Assembly (NCBI GenBank): GCA_021307315.1
Contig: JAJSPD010000005.1
Coordinates: forward strand, 372,001 to 436,000
DNA from: Bisporella sp. PMI_857
Taxonomy: Eukaryota > Ascomycota > Leotiomycetes > Helotiales > Helotiaceae
Direction of reading: 5' to 3'
DNA: 64,000 nt
Shown here: piece after piece, positions 38,901-50,529 of the stretch
How positions within the stretch are numbered: the stretch's first letter is position 1
Layout: each line of letters begins with the position of its first letter
The notes under the pieces: generated by a model
What the model was told of the DNA's origin: nothing
What the model saw: the letters and a program-made list of their open reading frames with translations, nothing else
The model's database searches: none
Translations under genes and position numbers: made by a program

Positions 38901-39420
38901 CGCGGGATTCTCTGTATCACTTGAAATCCAAAGATATGTGGGGGGGCTGAGGGTTCATATATGAAGATACCTCTTTCCAGTTTGGATGTCTAGCTTGAAG
39001 TGCTGTTTGCGCTGAACGAACCAATACCTGCGATCTTTCATCCACGCCCAACCGATATTACTCAACCTTCACAGAGAACACTTCGTTTAGAACATCTCGG
39101 AGGAGCTGAAATCTGAGTGCCTGGAACCGATCAAGGAGACGAACACTCTCGCATTTCTCGTTCGGGAGTCTTTTCCCTTGGATTGTAACTCTGTCTAGCA
39201 CTATTATTTCTGTCTATCCATACATACATAGCCATACACTCAAAAGACAATCTCGTCGATTGTCTGACATAGAGGAGAAGAGGTCTTGCGGTAGCAAGAC
39301 GTCACCGCCACACTGGCAATCAAGGCTCAAGCACCAGGCCAGGCGTGGGGTCGCTGGCCACATCAAGATTCACTTCATCCTTCCACCATCGACCCATATT
39401 GTCCTATAGACGTCCGCGCA
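35971..39420. other. Long gene-free region upstream of C2H2 transcription factor
   Basis: About 3.4 kb with only short shadow frames. The last kilobase should carry the promoter and leader of the downstream regulator. It includes a C-rich tract at about 38427-38462. Confidence 0.6.
38427..38462. repeat. Polypyrimidine, C-rich tract
   Basis: Runs of C (7 and 8 or more in a row) separated by T/A, lying about 1 kb upstream of the C2H2 regulator. Pyrimidine tracts are frequent in fungal promoters. No factor is assigned. Confidence 0.6.
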
Positions 39421-41091
39421 ATGATCGAGACTTATGATAGCAGAATGATCTCTACATCGCCACAAATTCGGCCGACGATGGCTCCCCAGTATCAGGCTCA
39501 ATACACATCTTCCGTAACAAACAGCTTAGTAGCACCGAGTCAGCCTCAGGTACAGCAAAATCCTTTCACATACAATCCTTACGCCGTAGGAAACATCAAC
39601 ACTCTAGGTCCCGTTCCACCATTTCCAATCAACTCTATCCAGCCACGGCCTCTTGGACTTCCTCGCATCGGTCACCAGGAAGTAGTCCGGTGCGATGAAG
39701 GTCTCTACGCCCGCGAAATTCGGCAAGCGTACGCGGAAGATATACACAGCCAGAGCCCACCGCTCAAAATAGAACAACAATGGGACTGCACAACTTCATC
39801 ACGAACATCTCTACCTGAGAATGGCCCCAATATTTCATCACCAAGCTCGGCGGGTTCTACAGACGTTAAATTCGAGACCCATGTTGATGTATTGATGGAA
39901 GTAATTCAAGCTAAAGCCTCTTCTCAAAACAAGGAGGTCTCGACAGATGATGATGGCCCTGTGGTAGGTACTTCTCGTCTCTCTTTCCGCAATCACAGCG
40001 CATCTAGCCATGTGCTACATTCCTAGAGTGAATCCAAACTTATGCGTACGGTATCTCAGGATGAAAGCTCACTTATGAGTCCCATTGATGAAAAGAAGCG
40101 CTATATTTGCGAAATAGCTGGCTGCGACAAGAGATTCTCCCAGAAAACACACCTGGAAATTCATGAGCGAAAGCACACAGGTGACAAGCCATACGTAGGT
40201 GATCCATTTATCAGTTACATATTTATTTTACTGATATCCATAGCTCTGTAAGTGGCCTGGTTGTGGTCGCCGTTTCTCTCAGCACGGGAACCTGAAGGTA
40301 ATTTCTTCCTGAGCCCTGACAATCATCATCATTAGTGCTAATTAATGTTACATAGACTCATCATCGCCGACACACCGGCGAGAAGCCTTTCGTTTGCGAC
40401 ATTTGCAACAAACGTTTTGCTCAGCGAGGCAATGTACGAGCTCACAAAATTACTCATGAGCAAGCGAAGCCATATACATGTTTAATTGACAACTGTAACA
40501 AGCGCTTCACGCAGCTTGGAAATCTGAAGGTATGCTAAGTGTTATGAGTTATTCAATTATGGACCAACCATCAGACAACAACTCCCACACACTGGGATTT
40601 CATTGAAATCATCAAATTTCATACCGTTCAAGGCAAAGCTGACTGTCTTTCGATAGTCTCATCATAACAGGTTTCATCAACCTGCGCTCCATAGGTATTT
40701 TTCCAAATTCAAAGAGGAAAGAGAAATGAGCGACGAGGATAAGAAGATGTGGAGCTACTTTTCGAAACTCTACAAGAACTCCAACAAAGGGATCAAAGGA
40801 AGGGGCAAGGATCGAAAGGTTGGCCAAACTACAGCGCTGGCAAATCAAATGAGGCGCCTTGATGTTACCCTCAATGGGGAAGGCCATCTCATGCATGGGG
40901 AGCCGATGATGCACGCCGGGATGATGGGCAACCACGGGCTCAAGATGGAGCCGCAATATGAAATGTTCGACATGGACAACGAGAGCCAGAGTAGCGGAAA
41001 CAGTTCAGATGTTACTATGTACGAGGAGGCCCACTCTGATACCTACGACGATGTCCGTGGGGACCAGGCCTTTGGCGACAGGTTCTACTAG
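39421..41091 (+). CDS. Four-finger C2H2 transcription factor (Azf1-like finger block)
   Basis: Exons 39421..39963, 40027..40194, 40244..40297, 40356..40529 and 40657..41091 give 457 residues, all joins in phase 0. The first 180 residues are Pro/Gln/Ser-rich. Four fingers follow: [56 protein letters not shown], and [17 protein letters not shown] with SHHNRFH across an intron. They are joined by TGDKPY and TGEKPF linkers. Introns fall at the same place in fingers 2 and 4, directly after the GNLK helix. The tail motif [20 protein letters not shown] is shared with homologues in filamentous fungi. The last exon is fixed by the reading frame, giving [19 protein letters not shown] nuclear sequence-specific regulator is inferred; target genes are unknown. 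Confidence 0.88.
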
Positions 41092-43204
41092 AACCCTCTG
41101 CACGAAAAGGATGAAGGCCACGAAGATTTCACGACTGTTAATGACCGACCACGTAGGGATGTAGCATTATTATCACGGAGTAGGGCATCTTCAGGTAGTG
41201 GAGGATCTGGTACTGGATAAACTGGGACAATGGGAGGCTGGGACTGGGACTGGGACAGGCTGACTGAAACGCATTTGGAGGGTTCTTTATTGTTTACGCT
41301 GACTGTGTTTTGATTTTTCCATTTTGATTCTGATTCCTTTTTTTTTCGCTTTGCACTGCTTTATACCCTCTCTTTGGGGGTTCGCGTCCAAAGAGTCGCA
41401 TCATGTATATTTCGTTCCCCGACATTTCTTTACCAATCTTTGCACACAACATATACCAAAAATATTGTACGGAGGAAAGGAGGTTTCTTGAAAGATTTTG
41501 TTAGTTGCTTCAGTATCTCGTCTGCAAAGATGCTCATTGCATTGGTGGTCTAATTATTTATTTTTTAAGGCTTTTTTTTCTATAATTTTGCGCATGTATC
41601 TATGGGCCATGCCTCCCCTATCCTGCCATCGTTCAGCGCGAGCATGCGATCATCAAGAATCATAATTGTGTTCGATGACAAATTTGTGCCCCTATTCACA
41701 GTCCAGACCCCTCTCGCTCAGCCTTCCCAGACTGATGGTCGAGAGACGTCGTTGAGCATTCGGCTCCATGACCAATCAAAGTGCGTACCAGTTTTTCGCC
41801 TTATCTCTCCGATCGCCCCTCCTCCCACTCTGTTGGAACACGACATCTCCGCCTCAAATTATTTGCTGTCATGAAAATCCTGTTTCTACTTATCCGATAA
41901 TCATCCCCCCCCCTCTTCCTCCCTCTTTAGTTCTTAATACCCATTTAATTGTGTGATTCATAATTTGGGATGCAAGATACGCGATCAGGTATCACGACCA
42001 CGCGCCAGGCTATTTTTTGTCGCTGGGGTCCCCCTTACAGAGGCCTAGGGGCTAGCGGTAGGAGCCTTACCGCTCATCCCACGCATCCCGTAGCATTAGC
42101 TGCCCACACGTTCATCTCTTTTCACGGTGTGTTCCTGTGCCGTTAGCTAGAGATGAAAAATGCCTCACCGAACCGGTCACCGCCTCCGGAGAGATTCTGT
42201 TGAGACGCAAGGAGTGCTTCTACATTGTTGATCAGCAAGACCGGTCTGGAGTTTTGCATTTTGGGACGGGCTGACCCGATCCGGTCTCAGATGCCAAGGA
42301 GGAGGATGCCGGAGCTGGGAGGTCGCCGTGCAACGACCGTGGTGGGATGGGCGACGGCTATGGGCGATGGCGACGTGAGGGGGCTTATCGATGGATGAGA
42401 ACGAGTTTCTTGTTGACGCCGGATACCTTTTCTGCGAGAGATCGTTCAGGCTCTCGTCCACTTGTTTGCTATGGCACAGACTTCCGTTGCGGGAGCCCGG
42501 CACGAGCCTACGTTCGACGCTCGCGGTGTCGCACGGCAGCTATACGCAGGTAGATGGAGGAGGGCATCATGGGTCTGTCGCTTTCGTACTACCACTGAAG
42601 CTGTACAAAGAATATCGTCCGTAAAACCCGTCGCAGTAATATTTTGAGATATTACAACAATGCATTATGCGAATTTATGATTGGCCACACCACCTTGACT
42701 CAATCGCCAAGAAGTTTCGTGCATGGATGATACATCTGCACAATCTGGGTGGTGGAACCACACCCTTGACGCACATCATCCCAGGGATTATGCTGGTATC
42801 ACGTGCATGCATTACTTGCTGGCGACCTTGGGTTGCAAGATGTCATTGATGGATATTACATAGCTGTCTGAAATGTCTTGCACGCGGCGCTTCCAGTGGT
42901 AAGCTCTTCCCTAGCTGATATTGTGCCACCACGCTATGCATGCCTCCCTATTCCCCGCCTTTCCGATGAGCTACTGGACCGTGACTAATATGACAAGTCT
43001 GCCGGAAGTAATGGCCCGGGGGCAAATGGTCATGTACAATGAGATCTTTGCTAGGGAGATCGATCATTATTGAACCTTGATTGGGGGTTTCTGGCATAAG
43101 GGTAGCGCGGGTGTGTAACAAATGCCTGTAGGTAGATTTTATACTTTGTATAGCTATTCTCGTCATGTGCAGCTAACAACACGGAGTTTGATTCCAATCG
43201 CTGC
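41092..43204. other. Intergenic between convergent genes
   Basis: 3' flank of the C2H2 regulator (T-rich, 41330-41600) and of URM1 on the minus strand. Short frames at 42177-42647 overlap one another on both strands and match nothing recognised. Confidence 0.6.
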
Positions 43205-43863
43205 TCATCCTCCATGAAGAGTTGATACGAAGAGGATATTATCGTTTGGTTGCAGGGCATAAGAGGCTTCTCCTTCTAGCTCCCAGTCGGCGTCATTGAT
43301 GAGAACAAGGATCCCAGGGCGGCTATGAGTTATCGTTAGCAGCAGTTCCGCACAAATCAATATAATAATCTAGGCCTATGAGGCCGATTCGGGTGAATGG
43401 TAGGATATGACATGGCGATGTTGACTGGGAAATGCTTGCTGAGGGATATATGTAAACCACCACAAGACGTCGAATGCACAGCAACTTGACTGAAAGGCAA
43501 GAGGCAAATATGCAGTATATTTGTGTGCAACACCGATTTGTTGAAGCTTTTTCCAACGACTGGCGGTGAGAGCAAGTCGTAGGCGTGTCACCGGGCTCAG
43601 GCGCTTACACGTGATCATCGAGAACAAACATGTCCTTTCTCGAGTCCTTCATCACTTCTTCACAAAGATGGTTGACCAACCACCCGACAGTGACGGGTTT
43701 TCCCTTGTCGTCTTTTGTTGGCACGGATAACGTGTGTTTGCGCTGATCCGAAAATAGCATTTCCAAGCCTCCCCTGCCGCATTTTAGAGTTTAGTTCATG
43801 CCAGAAGCTGAACAAAACTTACTGGAACTCTATGACTAGAGGGATGGTTTCTTCGGAAGCCAT
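43205..43863 (-). CDS. URM1: Ubiquitin-related modifier Urm1
   Basis: Exons 43823..43863, 43609..43773 and 43205..43322 give 107 residues. Introns are 49 and 286 nt, both in frame. The product shows [50 protein letters not shown], and the C-terminal FVSTLHGG with the Gly-Gly needed for thiocarboxylation by Uba4. The whole length matches Urm1. It acts as sulfur carrier for 2-thiolation of U34 in tRNA (Lys, Glu, Gln) and as a protein modifier under oxidative stress. The exons are too short for ordinary ORF calling and were found by following the frame. It shares a 301-bp divergent promoter with ELP2. Confidence 0.95.
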
Positions 43864-44164
43864 GATAGCTTTCTGAGTATCGTCAAGATAATATGTTTGG
43901 ATATGTATGTGGTTGTGGGATGAGAAGTCGTCGAATTAAATCTTTGTCCTCTCGCCTAAATTTCCTAGTTTGTTCAAATTTAGAGTCACGAGAAATTCTC
44001 TTCTCAAGCATAACTTTTCATAAACTCAATCGCAATACCGGGCATAATTTTAGTCCTAAAATTATATCATTTTCATGGGGTTTAATGGCCAAATGTGCCG
44101 CAAACCGTGAGATATTGTTGTTTACAGAGGGATAGAAGAACAAAATCTGGATCAAGGACTCCCG
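43864..44164. promoter_or_regulatory. Divergent URM1-ELP2 promoter region
   Basis: 301 bp between the two start codons, read in opposite directions, so both promoters are shared or overlapping. No specific element is identified. Confidence 0.6.
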
Positions 44165-46624
44165 ATGCAGGCCGACTATCTCGTGGCAGGTGCTAATAGG
44201 CATCCTGCAACGGCAGACTGGGATGCATCAGGAATATTAGCCTTTGGTGCCGATAGGAATATTGCATTATGGCGACCTCAGAATCCAGAGTCGCAAGGTA
44301 TCCATGATTTCTTAGGCGGTCACACAGATATCGTGAACACTGTGAAGTTTCTTCCAAATTCAAGTGGCGTCTTATTGAGTGGATCAGTCGATAAAACCGT
44401 CAGGGTATGGAAGAGAAGTTCTTCGGAGAATTACTCTTGTGTACAGACGATATCAGATCATGGTAGCTCCATAAACTGTCTAGCCGTGGCTTCTGGTGCA
44501 AGTATATTTGCAACCGGATCTGCCGATTCTACGATCAAGATATGGAGCCTGGATAATGAAAATTTCGCTACTCTGCAGCAGTCTATCGATATCAAGCCAC
44601 GTTTCTTCCCGCTGGCATTGGCCTTAAGTCCACTTACCGGGGCAAAAGAATCGTATGTGCTCGCTGCAGCAGGCACGAAAGATATCATCCAAATCTACGT
44701 CTTCGATGCCGAAGAAGGCTCAGGCTTCAAGCTACGGGCAACATTGACAGGTCATGAAGGATGGATACGTTCTCTAGAATTCATACAAGAAAATGATAGT
44801 CCCCATAGCGACCTTCTTCTGTCCTCAGCGAGCCAAGACAAATATATTCGATTATGGCGAATACATCAAGGTAAAGAGCTACCAGCTGCTGCTGCCACTG
44901 CAGACCCTTCTCTTGGTGCATTCCTACCTGGCAAATCACTGTCAAACAAAGCTCATCGCTTCAAGGCTCAAGGGCTAGATTATTCTGCTACCTTCGAGGC
45001 TCTGTTGCTGGGGCATGAGGACTGGATCTACAGCACAAGATGGTGTTCTCAGGGTAAAAATTTGCAGCTACTTTCAGCTTCGGCAGACAACTCCTTGGCG
45101 ATTTGGGAGTCAGATGCCAGCACGGGTGTCTGGGTTACAATAGCCAGACTCGGAGAAATCAGCTCGGAGAAAGGTTCGACTACAGCTACAGGAAGTACAG
45201 GAGGATTCTGGACGGGACTATGGTCACCGTCAGGGTCCACACTCGTATCCTTGGGCAGAACTGGGAGTTGGAGATTATGGAATAAGAACAAGGAGCAAGA
45301 TCGCTGGGTCCAGAACATTGGAATCAGTGGGCACACGCAATCTATAACCGGGATCGCATGGTCAAAAGACGGCAATTATTTACTCTCGACCAGTTCCGAC
45401 CAAACTACAAGACTGCATGCGCAATGGAAGCGCGGTAGCCAAACATCATGGCACGAGATGGCCCGACCACAAATACACGGCTATGACCTGAACTGCATCG
45501 ACTCCCTCGGAACCTCTCAATTTGTCTCTGGCGCAGACGAAAAACTCCTTCGTGTCTTCAACGAACCTAAAGCCGTTGCCAAACTCCTCAGCAAACTCTG
45601 CGGTTTCGCAGGCTCAGAAATAGACCACATGCCCGACGCCGCAAACATGCCAGTCCTCGGCCTCTCCAACAAAGCCATTGAAACTGTAGACGACGACCAG
45701 GACGTGCCATCGAGCCACCACACCGACCGTGAAGCCATTGATCCAGCATCCATTGTGCGGAAATCAACGCTCGACTTTAATCATCCGCCTTTCGAGGAAC
45801 ATCTTAGTCGTCATACGCTATGGCCCGAAGCAGAGAAATTGTATGGGCACGGATATGAGATTTCTGCTCTGGCTACAAGTCATGACGGGGCACTGGTCGC
45901 GACAGCGTGTAAGGCCAGCTCGATTGATCATGCTGTAATAAGAATATTTGAGACGACGTCCTGGCATGAGGTTAAGCCGCCGCTTGCGGCGCACAGCTTA
46001 ACTGCGACGCGACTGCGGTTTTCACCCGACGACCGGTACTTGTTGAGCGTTGGAAGAGATCGGCAGTGGGCCATTTTCGAGAGGGATGTGACAGAAAAGA
46101 ACATCTATAAATTGACGAAAGCAGACCCGAAAGGACATACGAGGATGATTCTTGATGCTACATGGACTGCCGGTAGCACACAGGTGTTCGCAACGGCGGG
46201 CAGAGATAAGCAGGTTAAGATCTGGGCGTGGGAGGGAGAAAGCGAGTGGAAGCATAAGGCAACGATACCGGAGGAAGGTCCTGTGACGGCTATTGACTTC
46301 CCAGATGTTCTATTAGGTGAATACAAGACTTATCTCGCGGTAGGTCTTGAGTCGGGGGTATTCAAGATATATGTTGTGGATCTGAAAGACAGCTTCTCGG
46401 TGACAGCAGTTGAGTTATCTGAGCCTATGTAAGTTGTTCTCGGGCACTTTGCTGTAAGCACGTCTAACGATTATAGTTCCTCTCCATATCCCTCGAAAGC
46501 CATAACACAGCTGGCATGGAAGCCATCACAAGAAACTGAGCAAGGAATTAAGAGGCTGGAACTTGCTATTGCCAGTGAAGATAGCTCGTTGAGAGTCTAC
46601 TCTATCACTCCGCTTGTATCATAA
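44165..46624 (+). CDS. ELP2: Elongator complex subunit 2 (WD40)
   Basis: Exons 44165..46428 and 46477..46624 give 803 residues; a 48-nt intron (GTAAGT) is in frame. The start MQADYLVAGANRHPATADWD matches the Elp2 N-terminus ('GANRH...DW'). WD40 repeats cover nearly the whole protein: GHTDIVNTVKFLP, SGSVDKTVRVWK, GHEGWIRSLEF, GHEDWIYSTRWCSQG, GHTQSITGIAWSKDG, GHTRMILDATWTAG and the last blade in exon 2 (LRVYSI). Elp2 forms two seven-bladed propellers and belongs to the Elp123 module of Elongator, which adds cm5 to wobble U34. The linker at about residues 495-540 is variable, as in other fungi. It converges with CAF16. Confidence 0.95.
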
Positions 46625-46653
46625 TAGAATCATATCTACATGTTAAATCATGT

Positions 46654-46735
46654 GCGCCACCAATGCATGTTGAAGGATTTCCTTCGGGTATGTTGAAGAG
46701 TCTAATGTTAATTCGCGCCGCCAATGCATGTTGAA
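46654..46735. repeat. Imperfect 21-nt direct repeat between ELP2 and CAF16
   Basis: GCGCCACCAATGCATGTTGAA at 46654 recurs at 46715 with one mismatch (20 of 21). The core ATGTTGAA also occurs at about 46689 and 46798. The copies sit in the 213-bp gap between two converging genes. Confidence 0.8.
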
Positions 46736-46837
46736 AATGCCCATCCTGTTGAACTCCATGTCCTATACATACCGCCATTGAGATTCGCCGATCACACATG
46801 TTGAAGTGATAAACAAAAAGAAATATGGTGGAACACA

Positions 46838-47747
46838 TCACTCAGGTCTCTTCTCACTTCCGTAACCTCCAACTCCTGGGGGCATATACGCCGTACCTGC
46901 GTTCCCGTGGCCCAGGTTTCTTGGTCCACGTTCCGCAAGGTCGTCTTTCAACCACGTTAGAACCAATTCTCCAAGATGGCTATTTCCGGTAGTTCCCCGA
47001 GTGCTCAAATCAAACTCGGACGTGGCGCCGCATTCCTTGACCTTCCCCAGGCTCATATGTACCAAGTGCGTAGGCCATTGCGCCAAATTATCCAGGATAT
47101 GTGTCGCGTAGACAATCGTGCAAGGTCTCGTCTCCGTCTCTTTCTTCAAGAAGGCCAGGAAATTCGAACGGCTTAGCAGATCCAGATCCACGGTGATCTC
47201 GTCCAGAAGCAAGATCCGCCATGGCCTGATCAGACCCATGGCAAGCTGCACCCTCCGTCGTTCTCCGTCTGAGACCGCGTGCATGCGCCATTCCAGATCA
47301 ATATCTAGCACGCTGACCAGCTCGTCCCTCCGCTCCGGAAAATGGTCGCCTCCCACACTCTTGAGCAGCTCCTTGACCCCGATATCCGTCCGCACAATGG
47401 GATTGAGCACCCATTCGAGACCAAGGTATGTCACGCCTTCGAGTCCGTCTTTGAAGGGGTCGAGCCCTCCTACGCTTACAGTGTTCGACGGCGCAAGACG
47501 CTTGCCAGAGAGGAGACGTAGGAGAGTCGTCTTGCCGGCTCCGTTTGCGCCGATGAGCAGCGTGCGCGAGGCGGGCGGCAGGGAGAGGGTGATGCCTTCT
47601 AGGCCGAGAGAACGGTCGGGGAAGCGGTAGGAGAGGCCATTGATGGATATGGAAGGGGCTTTAGTTTGATCTTCTGGATCTTGAATTAGCAAGAATTTCG
47701 TAGCTGCAAACTTTGGGCTTCCGCTTACCAATGGCGGAAGGAGACAT
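46838..47747 (-). CDS. CAF16: Caf16-like soluble ABC ATPase
   Basis: Exons 47729..47747 (19 nt) and 46838..47679 give 286 residues. The open frame extending to 47731 begins with TTG and is intronic; splicing yields [17 protein letters not shown]. It is a lone ABC domain without membrane segments: Walker [15 protein letters not shown], signature [15 protein letters not shown] (LSGGQ-equivalent VSDGE), Walker [16 protein letters not shown]-loop YATHILDNL. This arrangement and the length match yeast Caf16, a CCR4-NOT-associated protein. A role in transcription or mRNA regulation is taken from yeast. The C-terminal tail is Gly/Pro-rich, as in other filamentous fungi. Confidence 0.9.
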
Positions 47748-48435
47748 GGTGGTGGGAGGGAGGGAGGGAGGAGGAGTATGGGCCGAATAAGTAAAAGTCC
47801 AAAGAATGGGATGAAAATGAAAAAATAAAATATGAAATAGAGATCCTTTTTGTATGACGCCTTGAGGGTCCTTATCGGTTATCAAAGCCTTGGCATCCAC
47901 GCCCTTTACGAAAACGAAGTCACTGGCTTGACATCCTGCGAACACTTTCCCTAAGAGATCGCAATTCTTATGTAGATTCAGGTAACACGCCAAAGCGCAG
48001 AAGACAAGATGGGCTCTCTTTTTTGTTTGCATATTCTGTTTTATTGCCTTAGATTGTGCACGTCTTTCTTGTAGCAAGGTGCATATGCATAGAAAATGGC
48101 CGCTTAAAGATAATGTTGAGGTCGTCCTGAACGCATATTTTACATGTTCTTCTAGCAAGCACAAAATGTTGGAGCAAAAAGTCCTTCAACATCAGTTTCA
48201 TATGTTTATGAACCGGGGAGACGTGGGATTTCAAGTGAAATATGGGATACTTCACAGGCAGTTCAAAACATTTGTATAATAAACTTTGGTGTTAGGACAT
48301 TGTTTCAATAAATATCCATCTAAGATTGTTGAAAAAAGTATTTTATTAGTGTTGAACCTGGTGTCAAACCGACTTTTCATAGCCATACAATCCCTTTATA
48401 CTCCCACAGATCCCTTTTTTATCCTTGGGTCATTT
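47748..48435. other. Intergenic; CAF16 promoter
   Basis: Both flanking genes are on the minus strand. A purine/pyrimidine-biased leader (GGGAGG repeats near 47755-47775) lies directly upstream of CAF16. No gene was seen in the rest. Confidence 0.55.
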
Positions 48436-49872
48436 CTAAAATGAGTTGATGAATTCTGCAAGTTTCTTCGCACCATCGAGAGAGACGCTATTGTAATTGC
48501 TGGCACGAATACCGCCTACGGTACGGTATCCTTTTAAACCTAAGAATTGTCAGTGATACAGTTCATTTTAAGAAGAAAATATGGCAGTGAATACGTACCT
48601 ACTAAGCCCTTAGCTTCGGCTTCCTTGACAAACCGCTTCTCTTCGTCTTCGCTGACTTGTCCGTCCTTGATAATCCGGAAGCAGATATTCATTCTTGATC
48701 TTACAGTTTTATCTGGGACAACCTATCTTTTGTCAATATCTCTTCAAGCCTCATAGCAACGACAAGCCTACCTTAAACCTGTCTGGGTTTACCTCCACAG
48801 CCCCATATATTAAAGCAGCTTTTTGTTGAGAGACCAATGTTTGCCCATCCACCTTGTCCGGGTAAGTGTTCAGAGCTTTCTTCAGAACTTGACCAGCGAG
48901 GAAGACATCCGGAATGCTGAGAGTATTATACAAGCTGTTGTTCTTGTAAATAGTATCATATGAAAGGACGATTGGTCCGATCGGCAATCCGAGCTTTCGC
49001 AGAAGTTTAGGATCTGCCCTTCCGGAAACAGGAGCAAGAAGGCTCTTCTTAATAATAGCCACCGTGATACCTGCACATCCCAAATTCTTCTGCGCGCCAA
49101 AAAACACTAACGACAAGTTCTGGAACGGAATCGGCCGGGATAGGATATTGGATGACATGTCTGCGACCACAAGCAGTTCATCCTCACCTCCCTTGTTCTC
49201 CAATATTTTCGGGAAAGCCGGATATTCAACACCATCCACAGTCTCGTTGTCGCAGAAATACACCATTGCAGCGTTCTTGCTCAACTTCCAATCCTTCTCT
49301 TCAGGAATCTTGCCAAACTTCCCATTATTGATTTTTCTCGCATCGGAGACGATGTTCACATGTTCCTCTCCTACCAACCTCGCACCCTCCTGACTAGCCT
49401 TCAAGCTCCAACCGCCGGTGATCAGATAGTCAATCTTCAGCTCCTCATCCACCTGCTTCTGCAGCTCCTTCAACACGCTCTCCTCGTCACCACCTTGCTC
49501 AGCAATCTTCCTCCTCCGCCTCTCAACCCACAGTCCCACGAACTCATATATGGTAGCAGAAAACTGACCGGTCCCGCCACCTTGCATGAACAGGATCTCG
49601 AAGTCCTCGGGGATGGAGAGGTAGGTGCGCAGGTCGTCCCTCGTGTTCTGCAGGATCTCGGTAGCTTGCGAAGAGCGGTGGGAGATTTCAGCTAGGCCAA
49701 TTCCGAGGCCTTGATAGTTTACGAGGGCTTTGGAGACAATTTCGAGAACGCTGGTTGGGAGGCCTGCGGGGCCTGCACCGAAATAGGTGACATTCTGTTG
49801 CCATTGTCAGCCAATTACCTTTCAATCATGGACGGAGACCAAAGCACAGAACAGACTTACCTCTCGTTCCAT
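48436..49872 (-). CDS. SER1: Phosphoserine aminotransferase
   Basis: Exons 49861..49872 (12 nt), 48772..49794, 48599..48722 and 48436..48539 give 420 residues, all joins in frame. It begins MERENVTYFGAGPAGLP and contains GLAEISHRSSQA, FMQGGGTGQFSA, VADMSSNILSRPI and FFGAQKNLGCAGITV, where the Lys binds PLP. The C-terminus is RTVGGIRASNYNSVS. These are the conserved blocks of class-V aminotransferase SerC/Ser1. It converts 3-phosphohydroxypyruvate and glutamate to phosphoserine and 2-oxoglutarate, the second step of serine synthesis. A cytosolic PLP homodimer is expected. The first coding exon encodes just M-E-R-E. Confidence 0.96.
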
Positions 49873-50529
49873 TTTTGTGGGATTTATTTCTAGATATTAT
49901 GAGAAAGATGAATGATGTAGTGAGAAAAAAGGATTGATGGAGGGGTGAAGTGAGTCAAAGTGGGGTTCAAATATTTACAAAATCTGGGGTACCCGTCTCT
50001 CCGGCCAAGAAGTAGAAGGCCGATTTTTATTGCTTTTCACTTCATTGCATGCTTGCCAATGTTTAATTAATTGTGAGACAATATCATAAACTTTTTTTTT
50101 CACTCTAATATATGTCAATGCTTAACTAAAGTATGAGACAATGTTATACATTTGCTTCCTCACTTCATCATATGCTTGTTAATATTTAATTGCTTGCGAT
50201 ATACTTTTATAAACCTACTCTTGACGAGAGTGAATTGACTTTTCGATTTATTTAAAAATGCTCGATGGCGAAATACAGATTATAATAAAAGGATGAAGTA
50301 TTTGGTAGTTAGTGTTTAGATCGTCTTTTTTCCTTAGCTGGAGATGATCTTCCGCGATCGGGTCTTGGCATGCTCAGGGGTTTCTCGCTTAAAGCGGCTT
50401 GCTTCTCTAGTGAAAAGGCCATCTCCAATCCGAGTTCAATGTCTAACTGTACTACAAGAATTCTCGAGATATCAAATAACCATTCTCTTCGAATCTCCCA
50501 CCTAAATTCTTGAGGTGGAAACAGGTGGT
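49873..50529. other. Divergent SER1-RMP1 intergenic region
   Basis: 657 bp between the two start codons, containing the three-copy repeat described separately. The remainder is AT-rich and carries both promoters. Confidence 0.55.
50038..50220. repeat. Three diverged tandem units of about 60 bp
   Basis: Units start at 50038, 50101 and 50161, each beginning CAC(T/TT)C. Each then runs through ATATGCTTG/GCATGCTTG, CAATGTTTAATT-like and TGAGACAAT-like blocks. Units 1 and 3 are closest. Many differences are C/T or G/A, consistent with decay by point mutation. Confidence 0.7.

Noticed and set aside
42177..42647. Overlapping frames on both strands
   Set aside because: Mutually overlapping, Arg/Ser-rich, non-ATG starts in part, no family match.
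47118..47630. 170-codon plus-strand frame
   Set aside because: Antisense shadow of CAF16; low-complexity Ser/Arg composition.
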